DNA of 64,000 nt from Colimorpha sp045222295 (lineage in GTDB: Bacteria; Bacteroidota; Bacteroidia; Bacteroidales; P3): the NCBI GenBank assembly GCA_045222295.1, contig JBGUXP010000021.1, forward strand, positions 17,383 to 81,382, in the 5' to 3' direction. The stretch's first letter is position 1, and every line of letters starts with the position of its first letter. Of the stretch, positions 1 to 6,985 are shown one piece after another. The notes beneath the pieces were generated by a model. That model saw nothing but the letters and a program-made list of their open reading frames with translations, had not been told where the DNA came from and did no database searches. Both the position numbers and the translations under genes were made by a program.

Positions 1-1
1 C

Positions 2-136
2 GAGGAGGCCATGGAGTATATCCGCGAGGACGAATACCTCGAGATTACCCCCTCCAACCTCCGCATCCGCAAAATCATCCTCGACGAGATTGAGCGCAAA
101 CGCGCCCGCATTGCCGCCGGCTACAAAGATGAGTAA
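2..136 (+). CDS. typA: TypA/BipA GTPase, C-terminal end (partial)
   Basis: The last 44 codons of a gene that begins before the window. The segment EYLEITPSNLRIRKIILDE, followed by a basic ERKRARIAAG tail, matches the extreme C terminus of the ribosome-associated translational GTPase TypA/BipA, which acts in ribosome assembly and stress adaptation. Only the C-terminal domain end is visible, so the GTPase motifs cannot be checked. The stop codon lies one base from the stop of the convergent next gene, and no terminator hairpin separates them. Confidence 0.8.
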   Translation, partial: EEAMEYIREDEYLEITPSNLRIRKIILDEIERKRARIAAGYKDE

Positions 137-137
137 A

Positions 138-539
138 TTATAAAAATTCCCAGAATACCTGGGGGAGAAAGACGTTTTCCTGCGAGGTGGCTTCTTTGAA
201 CAGAGGGGCCACCTCGTTGGGTGTGTAGCCGGCGATGCCGCAGCCCACGGCGGTGACGAGGAAAGTAAGCTCGGGATGCTGCTTGGCGCAGGCAATGAAG
301 TTCTCCACGGCTTTCTTCAACGAGGCTTCGCCCTCCATGGTGGGAAGGGCATAGGTGCGCCCCGTCAAGCCTTCGCCGACACCCCATTGGGCACCGAAGG
401 TTTTGTGGGCAAACCAGGCGGCACCACCACCATGAGCTCCTTGGATATTGCTTCCGAAGACAAATATCTCGTTTTCGCCAAGTTCGGCGATGCGGTCCGA
501 CGCCACGCGGCGGCCATCAATAATACTGGTGTTTTTCAT
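138..539 (-). CDS. Macro-domain-like protein of unknown function
   Basis: A 133-residue protein. The N-terminal half holds FVFGSNIQGAHGGGAA (residues 26-41), and the second half holds TAVGCGIAGYT. This pairing of a glycine-rich FGSN...GGGAA loop with a later VGCGIAG loop is typical of small macro-domain-like proteins found in phages and bacterial accessory regions (A1S_2505-like), which are expected to bind a nucleotide or ADP-ribose-type ligand. That function is inferred from the motif only. It is a single gene facing typA tail to tail, with a TATCTTTG -7 box just upstream on its own strand. Confidence 0.6.
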   Translation of the reverse strand: MKNTSIIDGRRVASDRIAELGENEIFVFGSNIQGAHGGGAAWFAHKTFGAQWGVGEGLTGRTYALPTMEGEASLKKAVENFIACAKQHPELTFLVTAVGCGIAGYTPNEVAPLFKEATSQENVFLPQVFWEFL

Positions 540-565
540 ATTGATTAGTGTTTTAATTCCGACTG

Positions 566-573
566 CAAAGATA
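566..573 (-). promoter_or_regulatory. -7 promoter box for the macro-domain-like gene
   Basis: Reading the minus strand, TATCTTTG matches the Bacteroidota -7 consensus TAnnTTTG, 27 bp before the start codon of the gene at 138-539. A TTTG -33 box at 19-21 bp is not present, because a tandem GGTTAAA repeat occupies that place. Confidence 0.6.
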
Positions 574-582
574 CGAAAAAAA

Positions 583-610
583 GGTTAAAGGTTAGAGGTT
601 AAAGGTTATT
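583..610. repeat. Heptanucleotide tandem repeat (GGTTAAA)4
   Basis: Four consecutive 7-bp units (GGTTAAA, GGTTAGA, GGTTAAA, GGTTATT) lie between two divergent genes. Seven-base periodicity recurs elsewhere in the window (1369, 17591, 29892, 44560, 50604) with different unit sequences. Confidence 0.75.
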
Positions 611-626
611 GTTTGGAAAAAATGTG

Positions 627-634
627 TATTTTTG
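627..634 (+). promoter_or_regulatory. -7 promoter box for the HEAT-like gene
   Basis: TATTTTTG fits the TAnnTTTG consensus. The first ATG of the gene begins only 8 bp downstream at 642, so transcription would start almost at the start codon, giving a leaderless or near-leaderless message. No correctly spaced -33 box is seen. Confidence 0.45.
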
Positions 635-641
635 CAGTGCT

Positions 642-1172
642 ATGGTGATGCACATCGACGATATTAAAGCATTGGCACAGAGGGCGCACCGTGATGAGTT
701 GTTCCGTGATAGCCTCTTTGAGGAGATGCAGGGCGACGACCTCCGCGAGGCGAGGAATGCCGCTTGGGCGCTGACGCACTTGCCCAAGGAGGACAATATA
801 TATATAGATACGCGACGCGCGAGGCTGACGGATTTCGCCATCAGTACGTCTGATACCTCGTTGCGACGTCTCTCGCTGGTGCTGCTCGAAAGGCTGGAGT
901 GGGGGAGAGACAATGTGCGCACAGACCTGCTGGACTTCTGTCTCGAGCACATGATAAGGGCAGACGAACCCTACGGAGTCAAAGCTCTCTGCATAAAACT
1001 GGCCTATCAGCAGTGCCGCCATTATCCTGAGTTGAAAGAGGAGTTGCGTCAGAGTCTCATGCTCATGGAACCCTCCGAACTTGGTGCCGGTGTAAAGCAT
1101 ACTCGCAAAAAAATACTCGACCAAATTAATCTCAATCAGAATGAAAAGAATAGGAAAGAAACAGGTCGATAA
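642..1172 (+). CDS. HEAT-repeat-like helical protein of unknown function
   Basis: About 176 residues, all predicted helical, with repeated pairs of amphipathic helices (LREARNAAWALTHLP, TSLRRLSLVLLERLEW, VRTDLLDFCLEHMI, YGVKALCIKLAYQQC) that look like HEAT or AlkD-type repeats. The ATG at 642 is preferred over longer non-ATG openings because a promoter -7 box ends at 634; the ATG at 648 is also possible. The next gene is an AlkD-like DNA alkylation repair protein, so a nucleic-acid or scaffold role is a fair guess but unproven. The last dozen codons are composed of an AGAATGAAAAGAAT-type inverted repeat, so the C terminus is probably recently acquired. Confidence 0.6.
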   Translation: MVMHIDDIKALAQRAHRDELFRDSLFEEMQGDDLREARNAAWALTHLPKEDNIYIDTRRARLTDFAISTSDTSLRRLSLVLLERLEWGRDNVRTDLLDFCLEHMIRADEPYGVKALCIKLAYQQCRHYPELKEELRQSLMLMEPSELGAGVKHTRKKILDQINLNQNEKNRKETGR

Positions 1173-1195
1173 TTTCTTTTTATTCTTTTCATTCT
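1138..1195. repeat. Long inverted repeat spanning a gene end
   Basis: The left arm (1138-1161) and right arm (1173-1195) are complementary over about 23 bp with one or two mismatches. Each arm holds the word GAATGAAAAGAAT or its complement. The hairpin includes the last codons of the HEAT-like gene and lies just before the AlkD-like gene, so it could act as an attenuator or terminator, although no strong U-run follows. Confidence 0.65.
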
Positions 1196-1212
1196 TATAG
1201 AAATAGAAGGAA

Positions 1213-1908
1213 ATGACTCTACAAGAAAAACTGTTCTCACTTAGGGATGAGAAATATGCGGCCTTCTCGGCGAAGTTGATACCCACCGTGGAGCCCGACC
1301 GTTTCATCGGAGTGCGCTCTCCTCAGCTCCGTGCACTTGCTAAAGAGTTGACCAAAGGCGATAGCGGTTCATCACTCATCACTCAACGTTCATCGTTCCT
1401 CAAAGAGTTGCCTCACCGTTATCATGAGGAGAATATGCTACATGCTTACCTGCTGTGCGAGGAAAAGAAATACGAGAATGTCGTCGAGGAAACGGAAATA
1501 TTCCTGCCATACATTGACAATTGGGCGGTGTGCGACTCTTTGGCTCCTCGTACCTTCAACCGACACAAAGCAGAACTTCTGCCGCATATCGAGCAATGGA
1601 TGTCGGCGGAGCATGAGTACACGGTGCGCTTCGGCATAGGGATGCTGATGCGACACTTCCTTGACGGTGATTTCCGTGCAAAATATCATATGAAGGTCGC
1701 CTCGGTGAGTAGGAGAGAGTACTATATCCAAATGATGCAGGCTTGGTATTTTGCCACTGCTCTCGCCAAACAATGGGATGCCACACTTCCCATCCTCGAC
1801 ACCTTGGAGGGGTGGGTGAGGGGCAAATCTATCCAAAAGGCACTCGAGAGCTACCGCGTCCCGGATGCCCATAAGTCAATTTTGAGAGAAATGAAAAATC
1901 GCCGCTGA
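1213..1908 (+). CDS. AlkD-like DNA alkylation repair protein
   Basis: A 231-residue HEAT-like-repeat protein of the DNA alkylation repair (AlkC/AlkD) family. VEPDRFIGVRSPQLRALAKE near the N terminus and PYIDNWAVCDSLAPR (about residues 99-113), with the conserved NWxxCD signature, identify it. Relatives are DNA glycosylases for N3- and N7-alkylated bases, although many Bacteroidales members are uncharacterised. Residues 51-62 (SGSSLITQRSSF) are an insertion relative to the family spacing and are encoded by a 7-bp tandem repeat, TCATCAC (1369-1385). It follows the other HEAT-like gene by 40 bp and ends in a rho-independent terminator that overlaps the stop codon. Confidence 0.85.
   Translation: MTLQEKLFSLRDEKYAAFSAKLIPTVEPDRFIGVRSPQLRALAKELTKGDSGSSLITQRSSFLKELPHRYHEENMLHAYLLCEEKKYENVVEETEIFLPYIDNWAVCDSLAPRTFNRHKAELLPHIEQWMSAEHEYTVRFGIGMLMRHFLDGDFRAKYHMKVASVSRREYYIQMMQAWYFATALAKQWDATLPILDTLEGWVRGKSIQKALESYRVPDAHKSILREMKNRR
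1369..1385 (+). repeat. Heptanucleotide repeat TCATCAC inside the alkD-like gene
   Basis: Two perfect TCATCAC units and a partial third encode the loop SSLIT in the AlkD-like protein. The same unit in four copies occurs in frame in the ATP-grasp-like gene at 44560-44587, also encoding SSLIT. Confidence 0.7.
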
Positions 1909-1920
1909 GCGATTTTTTTT
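1894..1920 (+). terminator. Rho-independent terminator after the alkD-like gene
   Basis: The stem AAAAATCGC / GCGATTTTT around a 6-nt loop is followed by a T-run. The stop codon TGA (1906-1908) lies in the loop. Confidence 0.85.
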
Positions 1921-1984
1921 GTATTCTAGAGCGCCAACTAGTCATGGGCTGAGATATGCGCTTAGAATCGATTTTTCTGTATTC

Positions 1985-2378
1985 ACATTTGTAACTATTC
2001 TACAATCTATATTAATATATACAGTTGTAAATTATGCATAAGATTTACATTGTTACAATTGTAAAAATAAAACATCTGTAGATTTTGTTAAATTCATTAA
2101 CATTAATATTTTATATAATAATTATTAATTAATATTCAATAGATTATATCTGTCTATTAAAGCGGTAGAATATGTTATTTGTACCAGCAATGATATGCTT
2201 TATGATAATGGAAACAAAATTTAAATCATTCTATATATTAAGTGTTTATAATATTCTATATAAACTACTAGTTTATTAATTGTAAAATATTACAATTGTA
2301 ATAACGTAAAATATATTTGCATAGGTTGGAAAATGTATGTACATTTGTAATCCGAAATAACAATAATTACATTTGTAA
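1985..2378. promoter_or_regulatory. Cluster of TTACAnTTGTAA operators in an AT-rich control region
   Basis: The 474-bp gene-free stretch before the XRE regulator is very AT-rich and carries repeated copies of one palindromic word: CACATTTGTAAC (1985-1996), TACAGTTGTA (2020-2029), TTACAATTGTAA (2053-2064), ATTACAATTGTAAT (2289-2302), TACATTTGTA (2340-2349) and TTACATTTGTAA (2367-2378). The copy at 2289 lies where the -33 box of the promoter should be, and the last two lie between the expected transcription start and the start codon. This layout suggests autoregulation by the XRE protein encoded next. That link is inference. Confidence 0.65.
2312..2319 (+). promoter_or_regulatory. -7 promoter box for the XRE regulator
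   Basis: TATATTTG fits TAnnTTTG. The perfect palindrome at 2289-2302 occupies the -33 position. A TTG at 2317 opens the reading frame but lies inside this box, so it cannot be the translation start. Confidence 0.7.
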
Positions 2379-2382
2379 GATT

Positions 2383-2901
2383 ATGATAAACAGGATAAAT
2401 CTGATTCTACGGGCTAAAAATATCACTGCAAAACAATTTGCGGAAGAAATCGGAATTCAGCCTTCCGGAATGTCGCATATTTTGAGCGGACGGAACAATC
2501 CGAGTTTGGAGTTTGTGAACAAAGTCATCCGCCGTTATCCTGAGATTGATGCCAATTGGTTGCTCCTCGGCAAGGGTGAGATGTATGCCTCCGGAGATGC
2601 GATGAATGCTGGAGTGATTCCTGCTGTAGAACCTGCCCAGGAGCCTAATCTTTTTTCTATGACAGAACCTATTCCGCAACTGGACCCTGTCCCCCTCACC
2701 ATGGCTGCCTCCATTTCTGAGCCAGAACCATCGTCTGAGTCAGAATCCGAACAGATGCCATTCCCCGATGCTATACCCACCCCAGCTCCTATGGTGGAGA
2801 AAAAAGAAGAACCTGCGCCCATTGTTGATAACGGACGCAGGCTTGTAAAGATTCTTTTCTTCTATGATGACCGGACTTTCGAGGAGTACTTTCCTCATTA
2901 A
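2383..2901 (+). CDS. XRE-family helix-turn-helix regulator with acidic linker
   Basis: 172 residues from the ATG at 2383. The first 65 residues form an XRE/Cro-type helix-turn-helix: INLILRAKNITAKQFAEEIG, then PSGMSHILSGRNNPSLEFVNKVIRRYPEIDANWLLLGKG, a form common in Bacteroidales. A proline-, glutamate- and serine-rich linker follows (about 90-150), then a short conserved-looking tail (RRLVKILFFYDDRTFEEYF) that may be an oligomerisation element. The upstream DNA holds at least six TTACAnTTGTAA palindromes, one overlapping the promoter, so it probably represses itself. Other targets are not evident. Its last 4 bp overlap convergently with nrdG. Confidence 0.8.
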   Translation: MINRINLILRAKNITAKQFAEEIGIQPSGMSHILSGRNNPSLEFVNKVIRRYPEIDANWLLLGKGEMYASGDAMNAGVIPAVEPAQEPNLFSMTEPIPQLDPVPLTMAASISEPEPSSESESEQMPFPDAIPTPAPMVEKKEEPAPIVDNGRRLVKILFFYDDRTFEEYFPH

Positions 2902-3401
2902 CTTTTATTCGGGTTTTTGTTGCGCCAGAAGAGTGGAGTGAGGTCCTGTAGGATATTGCCGGGCTCGGTATTGCGGCGGTGCTGCACAAGGTAAAGGCGC
3001 TGGTTTGTCTTGGGAGACTTCAAGGGGCCGAGGTGCTGCAGGTATGGGCCCAATTTTACGTAGTCTAAGTTATTGAGGTCCACATCCTTGGAAAGTAGTG
3101 CGCGACCGCTGTACCAGGCGGTCTTGAGGCCTGGATGGCGCTGTTTGAGGCGTGAGGCGATGCCATTGATCTCAGCGGGATTGGCGTCGCCACCCATTAG
3201 GGCCACGCAACTCACTCCTGCCGGCTGGTGCTCCAGCATGCAATCGATGGCCTCGTCGGTCAGCGGTTCCCCGATATCGCCCCATAGCTGTGGAGAATGG
3301 CATCCCGGACAGCGGCAGGGACACCCTGAGAGGTTGACGGCCAGCGTCACCTCGTCGGGAATCTCCTGGAAGACAATATCTGTGTTGGTATATTTTAGCA
3401 T
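2898..3401 (-). CDS. nrdG: Anaerobic ribonucleotide reductase activating protein NrdG
   Basis: 167 residues. A radical SAM activase that uses a [4Fe-4S] cluster and S-adenosylmethionine to place the glycyl radical on NrdD. The cluster motif CxxxCxxC is C27-C31-C34 within SGCPCRCPGCHSP; the MGGDA segment around residue 70 is the glycine-rich SAM-binding region. The gene lies 79 bp downstream of nrdD on the same strand and is presumably cotranscribed from the riboswitch-controlled promoter. Length is normal for the family. Confidence 0.92.
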   Translation of the reverse strand: MLKYTNTDIVFQEIPDEVTLAVNLSGCPCRCPGCHSPQLWGDIGEPLTDEAIDCMLEHQPAGVSCVALMGGDANPAEINGIASRLKQRHPGLKTAWYSGRALLSKDVDLNNLDYVKLGPYLQHLGPLKSPKTNQRLYLVQHRRNTEPGNILQDLTPLFWRNKNPNKS

Positions 3402-3480
3402 TATTTGATTTCTGACTTTTGTTTTCTAATATCTAAGAGGCTTCGCGTTATACTTGTGACTTAGAATTTAGAAATTAGAA

Positions 3481-5574
3481 TTACATTTTGGCATAGTATC
3501 TGCGGGCTGCCTCCTGCTGGCGTGGTTTGCTGAAGTTGGAAACGCGGCGCAGGTAGCCGATGACGCGTGTCAGGTAATCCACATTGTGCGAATGGCACTT
3601 CGGACACTCTTTCAGGTAGCGCTTGTCGATATGGCCGCAGTCGTTGCAGATAGTATTGGGGATATTGAAGGTGAAGTAGTTGCATCCCTCTTTGGCGGCC
3701 ACCTCGAGCAACTGGTAGTATTGTTGCTGAGTGAGGTGTTCCTCGAGGTTGCAATGGAGGGCGCTACCGCCGGTGAGGTGCTCGATATAGGGAGCACCGT
3801 GCAGGCGGAACTTGTCTAGCACGGTGAGTGATTGGTCCTCAACGATATAGAAGTAGCTATTGTAGCAGTCGCGTGGCACGAAGTATCCGTCCTCGCGGTC
3901 CCATTTGGCATGTTTCACACCCACGTTTTCGGCAGGAATCATCTCGCAGTTGAACATCACATCCTTGGTGCGGTATTCCTTGTTCTTCTTCTCTACGAGG
4001 CCGAGGACCGTCTGTACGAACTCGCGGTACTGCGGGTTGTCATTGATTGGGATGCCCATGAACTCGGCGGCCTCCACGAGACCGTTGACACCGATGGTAA
4101 GGTATTGGCGGGCGATATTGATATATCCGGCATCGAAGAGCGGCAGCATGCCATGGGCCTGCAGCTCTTTGAGGTTCTCATTATAGGCCAGTTGCACTTT
4201 GTGACAGAGGTCGATGATGTCGGTGAGGAATTCCTTGTAGTCCTTGCCGTTGTTGACGGCATACTGGATACAGCGGTTGAGGTTGATGGTGAGCACGCTC
4301 TTCGAGCCCGTACTGACGCCGCCGGCGCCCAGCGTGTAGCTGAAGCCGTTGTCGGTAATCTCGTTGCGCAGACGGCAGCAGCTGGAGAGGGAGTCAGCAT
4401 TGTCGCTGATGTAGGTGAAGAAGGAATGGCCCTCGGCGTACATCTCGGCGGTGAAGTTGGCCATATCCTGATCCACGAAGTGGCCGTCCTTGTCGTACAA
4501 CAGTGCCATCGTCTCCACAGGGAAGGTCAACACGGCCTTGGTACGCTCAGCGTTAAACCATTTCATGAAGCGTTTCTGCAGCCAGCAGAGGCCGTCCCAG
4601 TCGGGTTCGCTGCCATCGGGGAAGCGGAACTCGCCAAAGAGGCTCTCGAAATAGGGCTTGTCGTAGTAGGCGATGTTCCAGAACACCGACTGGTAGTTGC
4701 GGGCACCCGTAGGTTGGTTCAGCGAGTAGGCAATCTGCTCGAAGCAGTCGGTGATGACCTTGTCCATCGTTTTCTGTCTGAGGCTGAGGTCCACCACACG
4801 GTCGGGCTCTTTCCAGTAGTCCTTGCCGTAGTCTTTCTGGATGAAGTAGTTGAGATACATCAGGAACTCAGGTGTGGCGCAGGCACCGCTCAGCATGGAG
4901 GAGACCATAAAGACCATGTTGATGAAGCCGCCGCAGAAGCTCTTGAGGTTGGTGGGAGCCGTCGAGTTGCCGCCGATGCTGGTGGTGCCACCCAGTAGCC
5001 AGGGATACATGGTGATGGAGGCACAATAGTTGGCCAGCGATGTCTCGTCGTTCTTGTAGATGAAGTGGTGGGTGAGGAGGTCGATATAGCGGTCGCTCAT
5101 TTCCTTGCCGTACATCTGTTTGATACGGTCGGTGAGCAGACGGCGGTTCAGGCGGATGAAGCCGCTCTTAGGTAACTCGCCGATGAGGGTGGCGATGTTC
5201 TTGTTCTCCACATTGGCGTTGGCGTCGTATTTGGAGCCCGTGGCGGCATTGGCGGCGTCACAGTAGTCGGAGAGGAAGTGCAGCTTCTCCATCGTCTCGC
5301 GGTCCTCGGTGTGCTGCTGGCGGTAGAGGATGAAACTCTTGGCCACATTGTAGTAGCCTTCCTTCATCAACGCCACCTCCACCTGGTTCTGTATCTCCTC
5401 GACGGTGATGCCGTCGTGGATATCGATAAGGGAGAGTATTTTCGACAGCTTGCCCAGATCGATGGGCTCGTTCTGCGAGTTGAACGCCTTGATAATGGCA
5501 TTCATTATCTTGTCGAGCGAGAAGCGTTCCTGTGTCCCGTCGCGTTTGGTGATGGTAAAGCTTTTGGTCTCCAT
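3481..5574 (-). CDS. nrdD: Anaerobic ribonucleoside-triphosphate reductase NrdD
   Basis: 697 residues. The class III, oxygen-sensitive ribonucleotide reductase that makes dNTPs under anaerobiosis. Visible features: N-terminal ATP-cone (about residues 5-95, starting FTITKRDGTQERFSLDKI), a core with the SLSSCCRLRNE cysteine region, a C-terminal zinc site (CNDCGHIDKRYLKECPKCHS, two CxxC pairs), and the glycyl-radical loop RVIGYLRRVSNFS close to the C terminus. Its leader carries a cobalamin riboswitch, so expression should fall when B12 is plentiful. This fits a genome that also encodes a B12-dependent class II reductase, which lies outside this window if present. Confidence 0.95.
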   Translation of the reverse strand: METKSFTITKRDGTQERFSLDKIMNAIIKAFNSQNEPIDLGKLSKILSLIDIHDGITVEEIQNQVEVALMKEGYYNVAKSFILYRQQHTEDRETMEKLHFLSDYCDAANAATGSKYDANANVENKNIATLIGELPKSGFIRLNRRLLTDRIKQMYGKEMSDRYIDLLTHHFIYKNDETSLANYCASITMYPWLLGGTTSIGGNSTAPTNLKSFCGGFINMVFMVSSMLSGACATPEFLMYLNYFIQKDYGKDYWKEPDRVVDLSLRQKTMDKVITDCFEQIAYSLNQPTGARNYQSVFWNIAYYDKPYFESLFGEFRFPDGSEPDWDGLCWLQKRFMKWFNAERTKAVLTFPVETMALLYDKDGHFVDQDMANFTAEMYAEGHSFFTYISDNADSLSSCCRLRNEITDNGFSYTLGAGGVSTGSKSVLTINLNRCIQYAVNNGKDYKEFLTDIIDLCHKVQLAYNENLKELQAHGMLPLFDAGYINIARQYLTIGVNGLVEAAEFMGIPINDNPQYREFVQTVLGLVEKKNKEYRTKDVMFNCEMIPAENVGVKHAKWDREDGYFVPRDCYNSYFYIVEDQSLTVLDKFRLHGAPYIEHLTGGSALHCNLEEHLTQQQYYQLLEVAAKEGCNYFTFNIPNTICNDCGHIDKRYLKECPKCHSHNVDYLTRVIGYLRRVSNFSKPRQQEAARRYYAKM

Positions 5575-5699
5575 AGTGGCTTGCTTATTATATATTATTC
5601 ATTAAATATTATGCTCTGTTCACATGGTGCGCAAAAGGGGACCGAAAGCAGGGGTGGGGCAACGGCCGGCTTTTGACGCGAAAGCGGCATGTTTCGTTC

Positions 5700-5905
5700 T
5701 TTGTCCATGGCAGGTGTCTGGCTTAAAATAATGTAGGCTCAGCCGTCATTATTGTCACAGTTGTCGGCCGAGCCGACACCGTGTTCACAGTTGCGCGACA
5801 GCCCGCGAATCTCACGCGGTTCCCTCTTGGTGGACGTCTTTTTCGATACAAGATATAACATCCAACCATGGCAAAATATTCATGTCAAGGTACTTGGCTC
5901 GGACT
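5700..5905 (-). promoter_or_regulatory. Cobalamin (B12) riboswitch in the nrdD leader
   Basis: Read on the minus strand, the leader contains the conserved cobalamin-aptamer core: GAGGGAACCGCGTGAGATTC then GCGGGCTGTCGCGCAACTGT (5825 down to 5786, the GGGAA...GCAACTG box), followed near the 3' end by AGCCAGACACCTGCC (5723 down to 5709), equivalent to the usual GCCAGGAGACCTGCC. A GC-rich hairpin lies between the two parts. It sits between a consensus promoter (5927-5957) and nrdD. The expression platform (about 5690-5580) is not obvious; no U-run terminator is seen, so control of translation is more likely. Confidence 0.85.
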
Positions 5906-5926
5906 CACTATTCACTCCTCACGATG

Positions 5927-5957
5927 CAAAGATACGTCCATTCCTCCGTTCTGCAAA
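5927..5957 (-). promoter_or_regulatory. Promoter of the riboswitch-nrdD-nrdG unit
   Basis: On the minus strand TTTG (5957-5954), a 19-nt spacer and TATCTTTG (5934-5927) are an exact Bacteroidota sigma-ABfr promoter. Transcription should start near 5920, giving a leader of about 345 nt before nrdD. Confidence 0.85.
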
Positions 5958-6296
5958 ATAATGTTATCAACAAAAAACCGTTGAAAACTATACGTGCTTC
6001 CAACTACCTGTAAACTAATTACAAACGCCTTACCAACACCTAACCAACTCCTACCACGGTAGGAGTTGGTAGGGTGTTGATAGGGGGTTGTTAGGTACTT
6101 GGTTTGGTCCTTGTATGGGTTACCGGCCTATCGGGGATGAGATGTTTTTTTCTTTCGGTGGCAAAGTTTTATTTGTGGATTGGATTTTTATTCGTATTTT
6201 GCAGTCGCTCACAAGAGTGAAGTGTAAGCAGTAAGCAAGATATCTTTAGGCGTGAGATGAGCACATAATTTCATGCCTTTTCTATTTGTATGAAAT
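5958..6296. other. Gene-free stretch with a CGGAG-type array variant
   Basis: No coding sequence is convincing here. It holds the palindromic array at 6031-6116 and, near 6190-6200, a weak TATTTTGC promoter-like word that may belong to the decayed gene downstream. I see nothing else. Confidence 0.5.
6031..6116. repeat. Palindrome with 11-bp-spaced words (array a)
   Basis: A perfect palindrome ACCAACTCCTACC / GGTAGGAGTTGGT (6043-6055 and 6058-6070, 2-bp centre AC) is followed by words TAGGAGTTGG, TAGGGTGTTGA, TAGGGGGTTGT, TAGGTACTTGG at 10-11 bp spacing. The layout equals that of the GGTCGGAG arrays at 26253, 37226, 52022 and 63629, although the words differ. Confidence 0.6.
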
Positions 6297-6851
6297 AATG
6301 TTTCCGTTGGAGGTCCGGGGTGCAAAGGTTGTGCCCGACACGTAGCAGGGTATACGATTATGGTAGGAAATAAAGTTGGCGAGGATGCCGTAATGGAGGA
6401 ATATGGAGAAAGATTGTGGGTGTTTGAGGAAGATTGTCTTTATGGTTATGCTGACGACGACTTCAATATTGTCATAGATGCATAATTTGACTGGGCGGCT
6501 CCGTTCCATGAAGGTTTTGCCCAAGTTTTGATGAATGATGAAGGTCATTTCTTTATTGATAGAAACTAAAACAATGTTTTTGGTGCAGTGTTTACTGATA
6601 ATGAGTATTTCTCCGAAGGATTGGCTGCAGTGGCTACGGGCGACTATGACGACACCGATGACGACCCGGATAACTGGACTTGTACGAATTGGGGATTTAT
6701 CAATACCAAACTTCGTCTGCTTGGCCGGATGAAAACGGTGGAACAAGTGGAGAAACTGCGTCAAGTTATCTCCAACTATTATGCACAGAAGGCTACTGAT
6801 GAGATGGATAAATTGTGGGATAATGGGCAGTCAAAAAGATTGCGGTTCTAA
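6297..6851 (+). pseudogene. Decayed WG-repeat protein gene
   Basis: From about 6355 a single frame reads RLWVFEEDCLYGYADDDF, a stop (TAA at 6486), FDWAAPFHEGFAQVLMNDEG, a second stop (TAA at 6567-6569), then EYFSEGLAAVATGDYD and NWGFINTKL, ending normally at 6851. The alternation of F-x-E-G-x-A-x-V and WGFIN/YGYAD segments is that of WG-repeat (KWG) proteins. Two in-frame stops and loss of phase before 6355 indicate a pseudogene. The last 88 codons (from GTG at 6588) remain open, so a short product cannot be excluded. Confidence 0.65.
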
Positions 6852-6906
6852 AGTTACAGGCCTTTACCGTATTGTTAAAGGAAAGGCAATAAGTGCTATT
6901 TTTCTC

Positions 6907-6937
6907 TTTGTAGTTTGGGAAAAATGTAGTATCTTTG
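6907..6937 (+). promoter_or_regulatory. Promoter of pheT
   Basis: TTTG (6907-6910), 19-nt spacer, TATCTTTG (6930-6937): an exact consensus match about 48 bp before the pheT start codon. Confidence 0.85.
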
Positions 6938-6985
6938 CAGATTAATGCAAGGAGTATATTTTATTGATAATAAACTGATACATAT

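Noticed and set aside
2317..2382. TTG start giving a 194-residue XRE protein
   Set aside because: The TTG lies in the -7 promoter box, so the mRNA cannot include it.
5752..5961. A 69-codon plus-strand frame upstream of nrdD
   Set aside because: It overlaps the antisense of the cobalamin riboswitch and its promoter; no coding signal.
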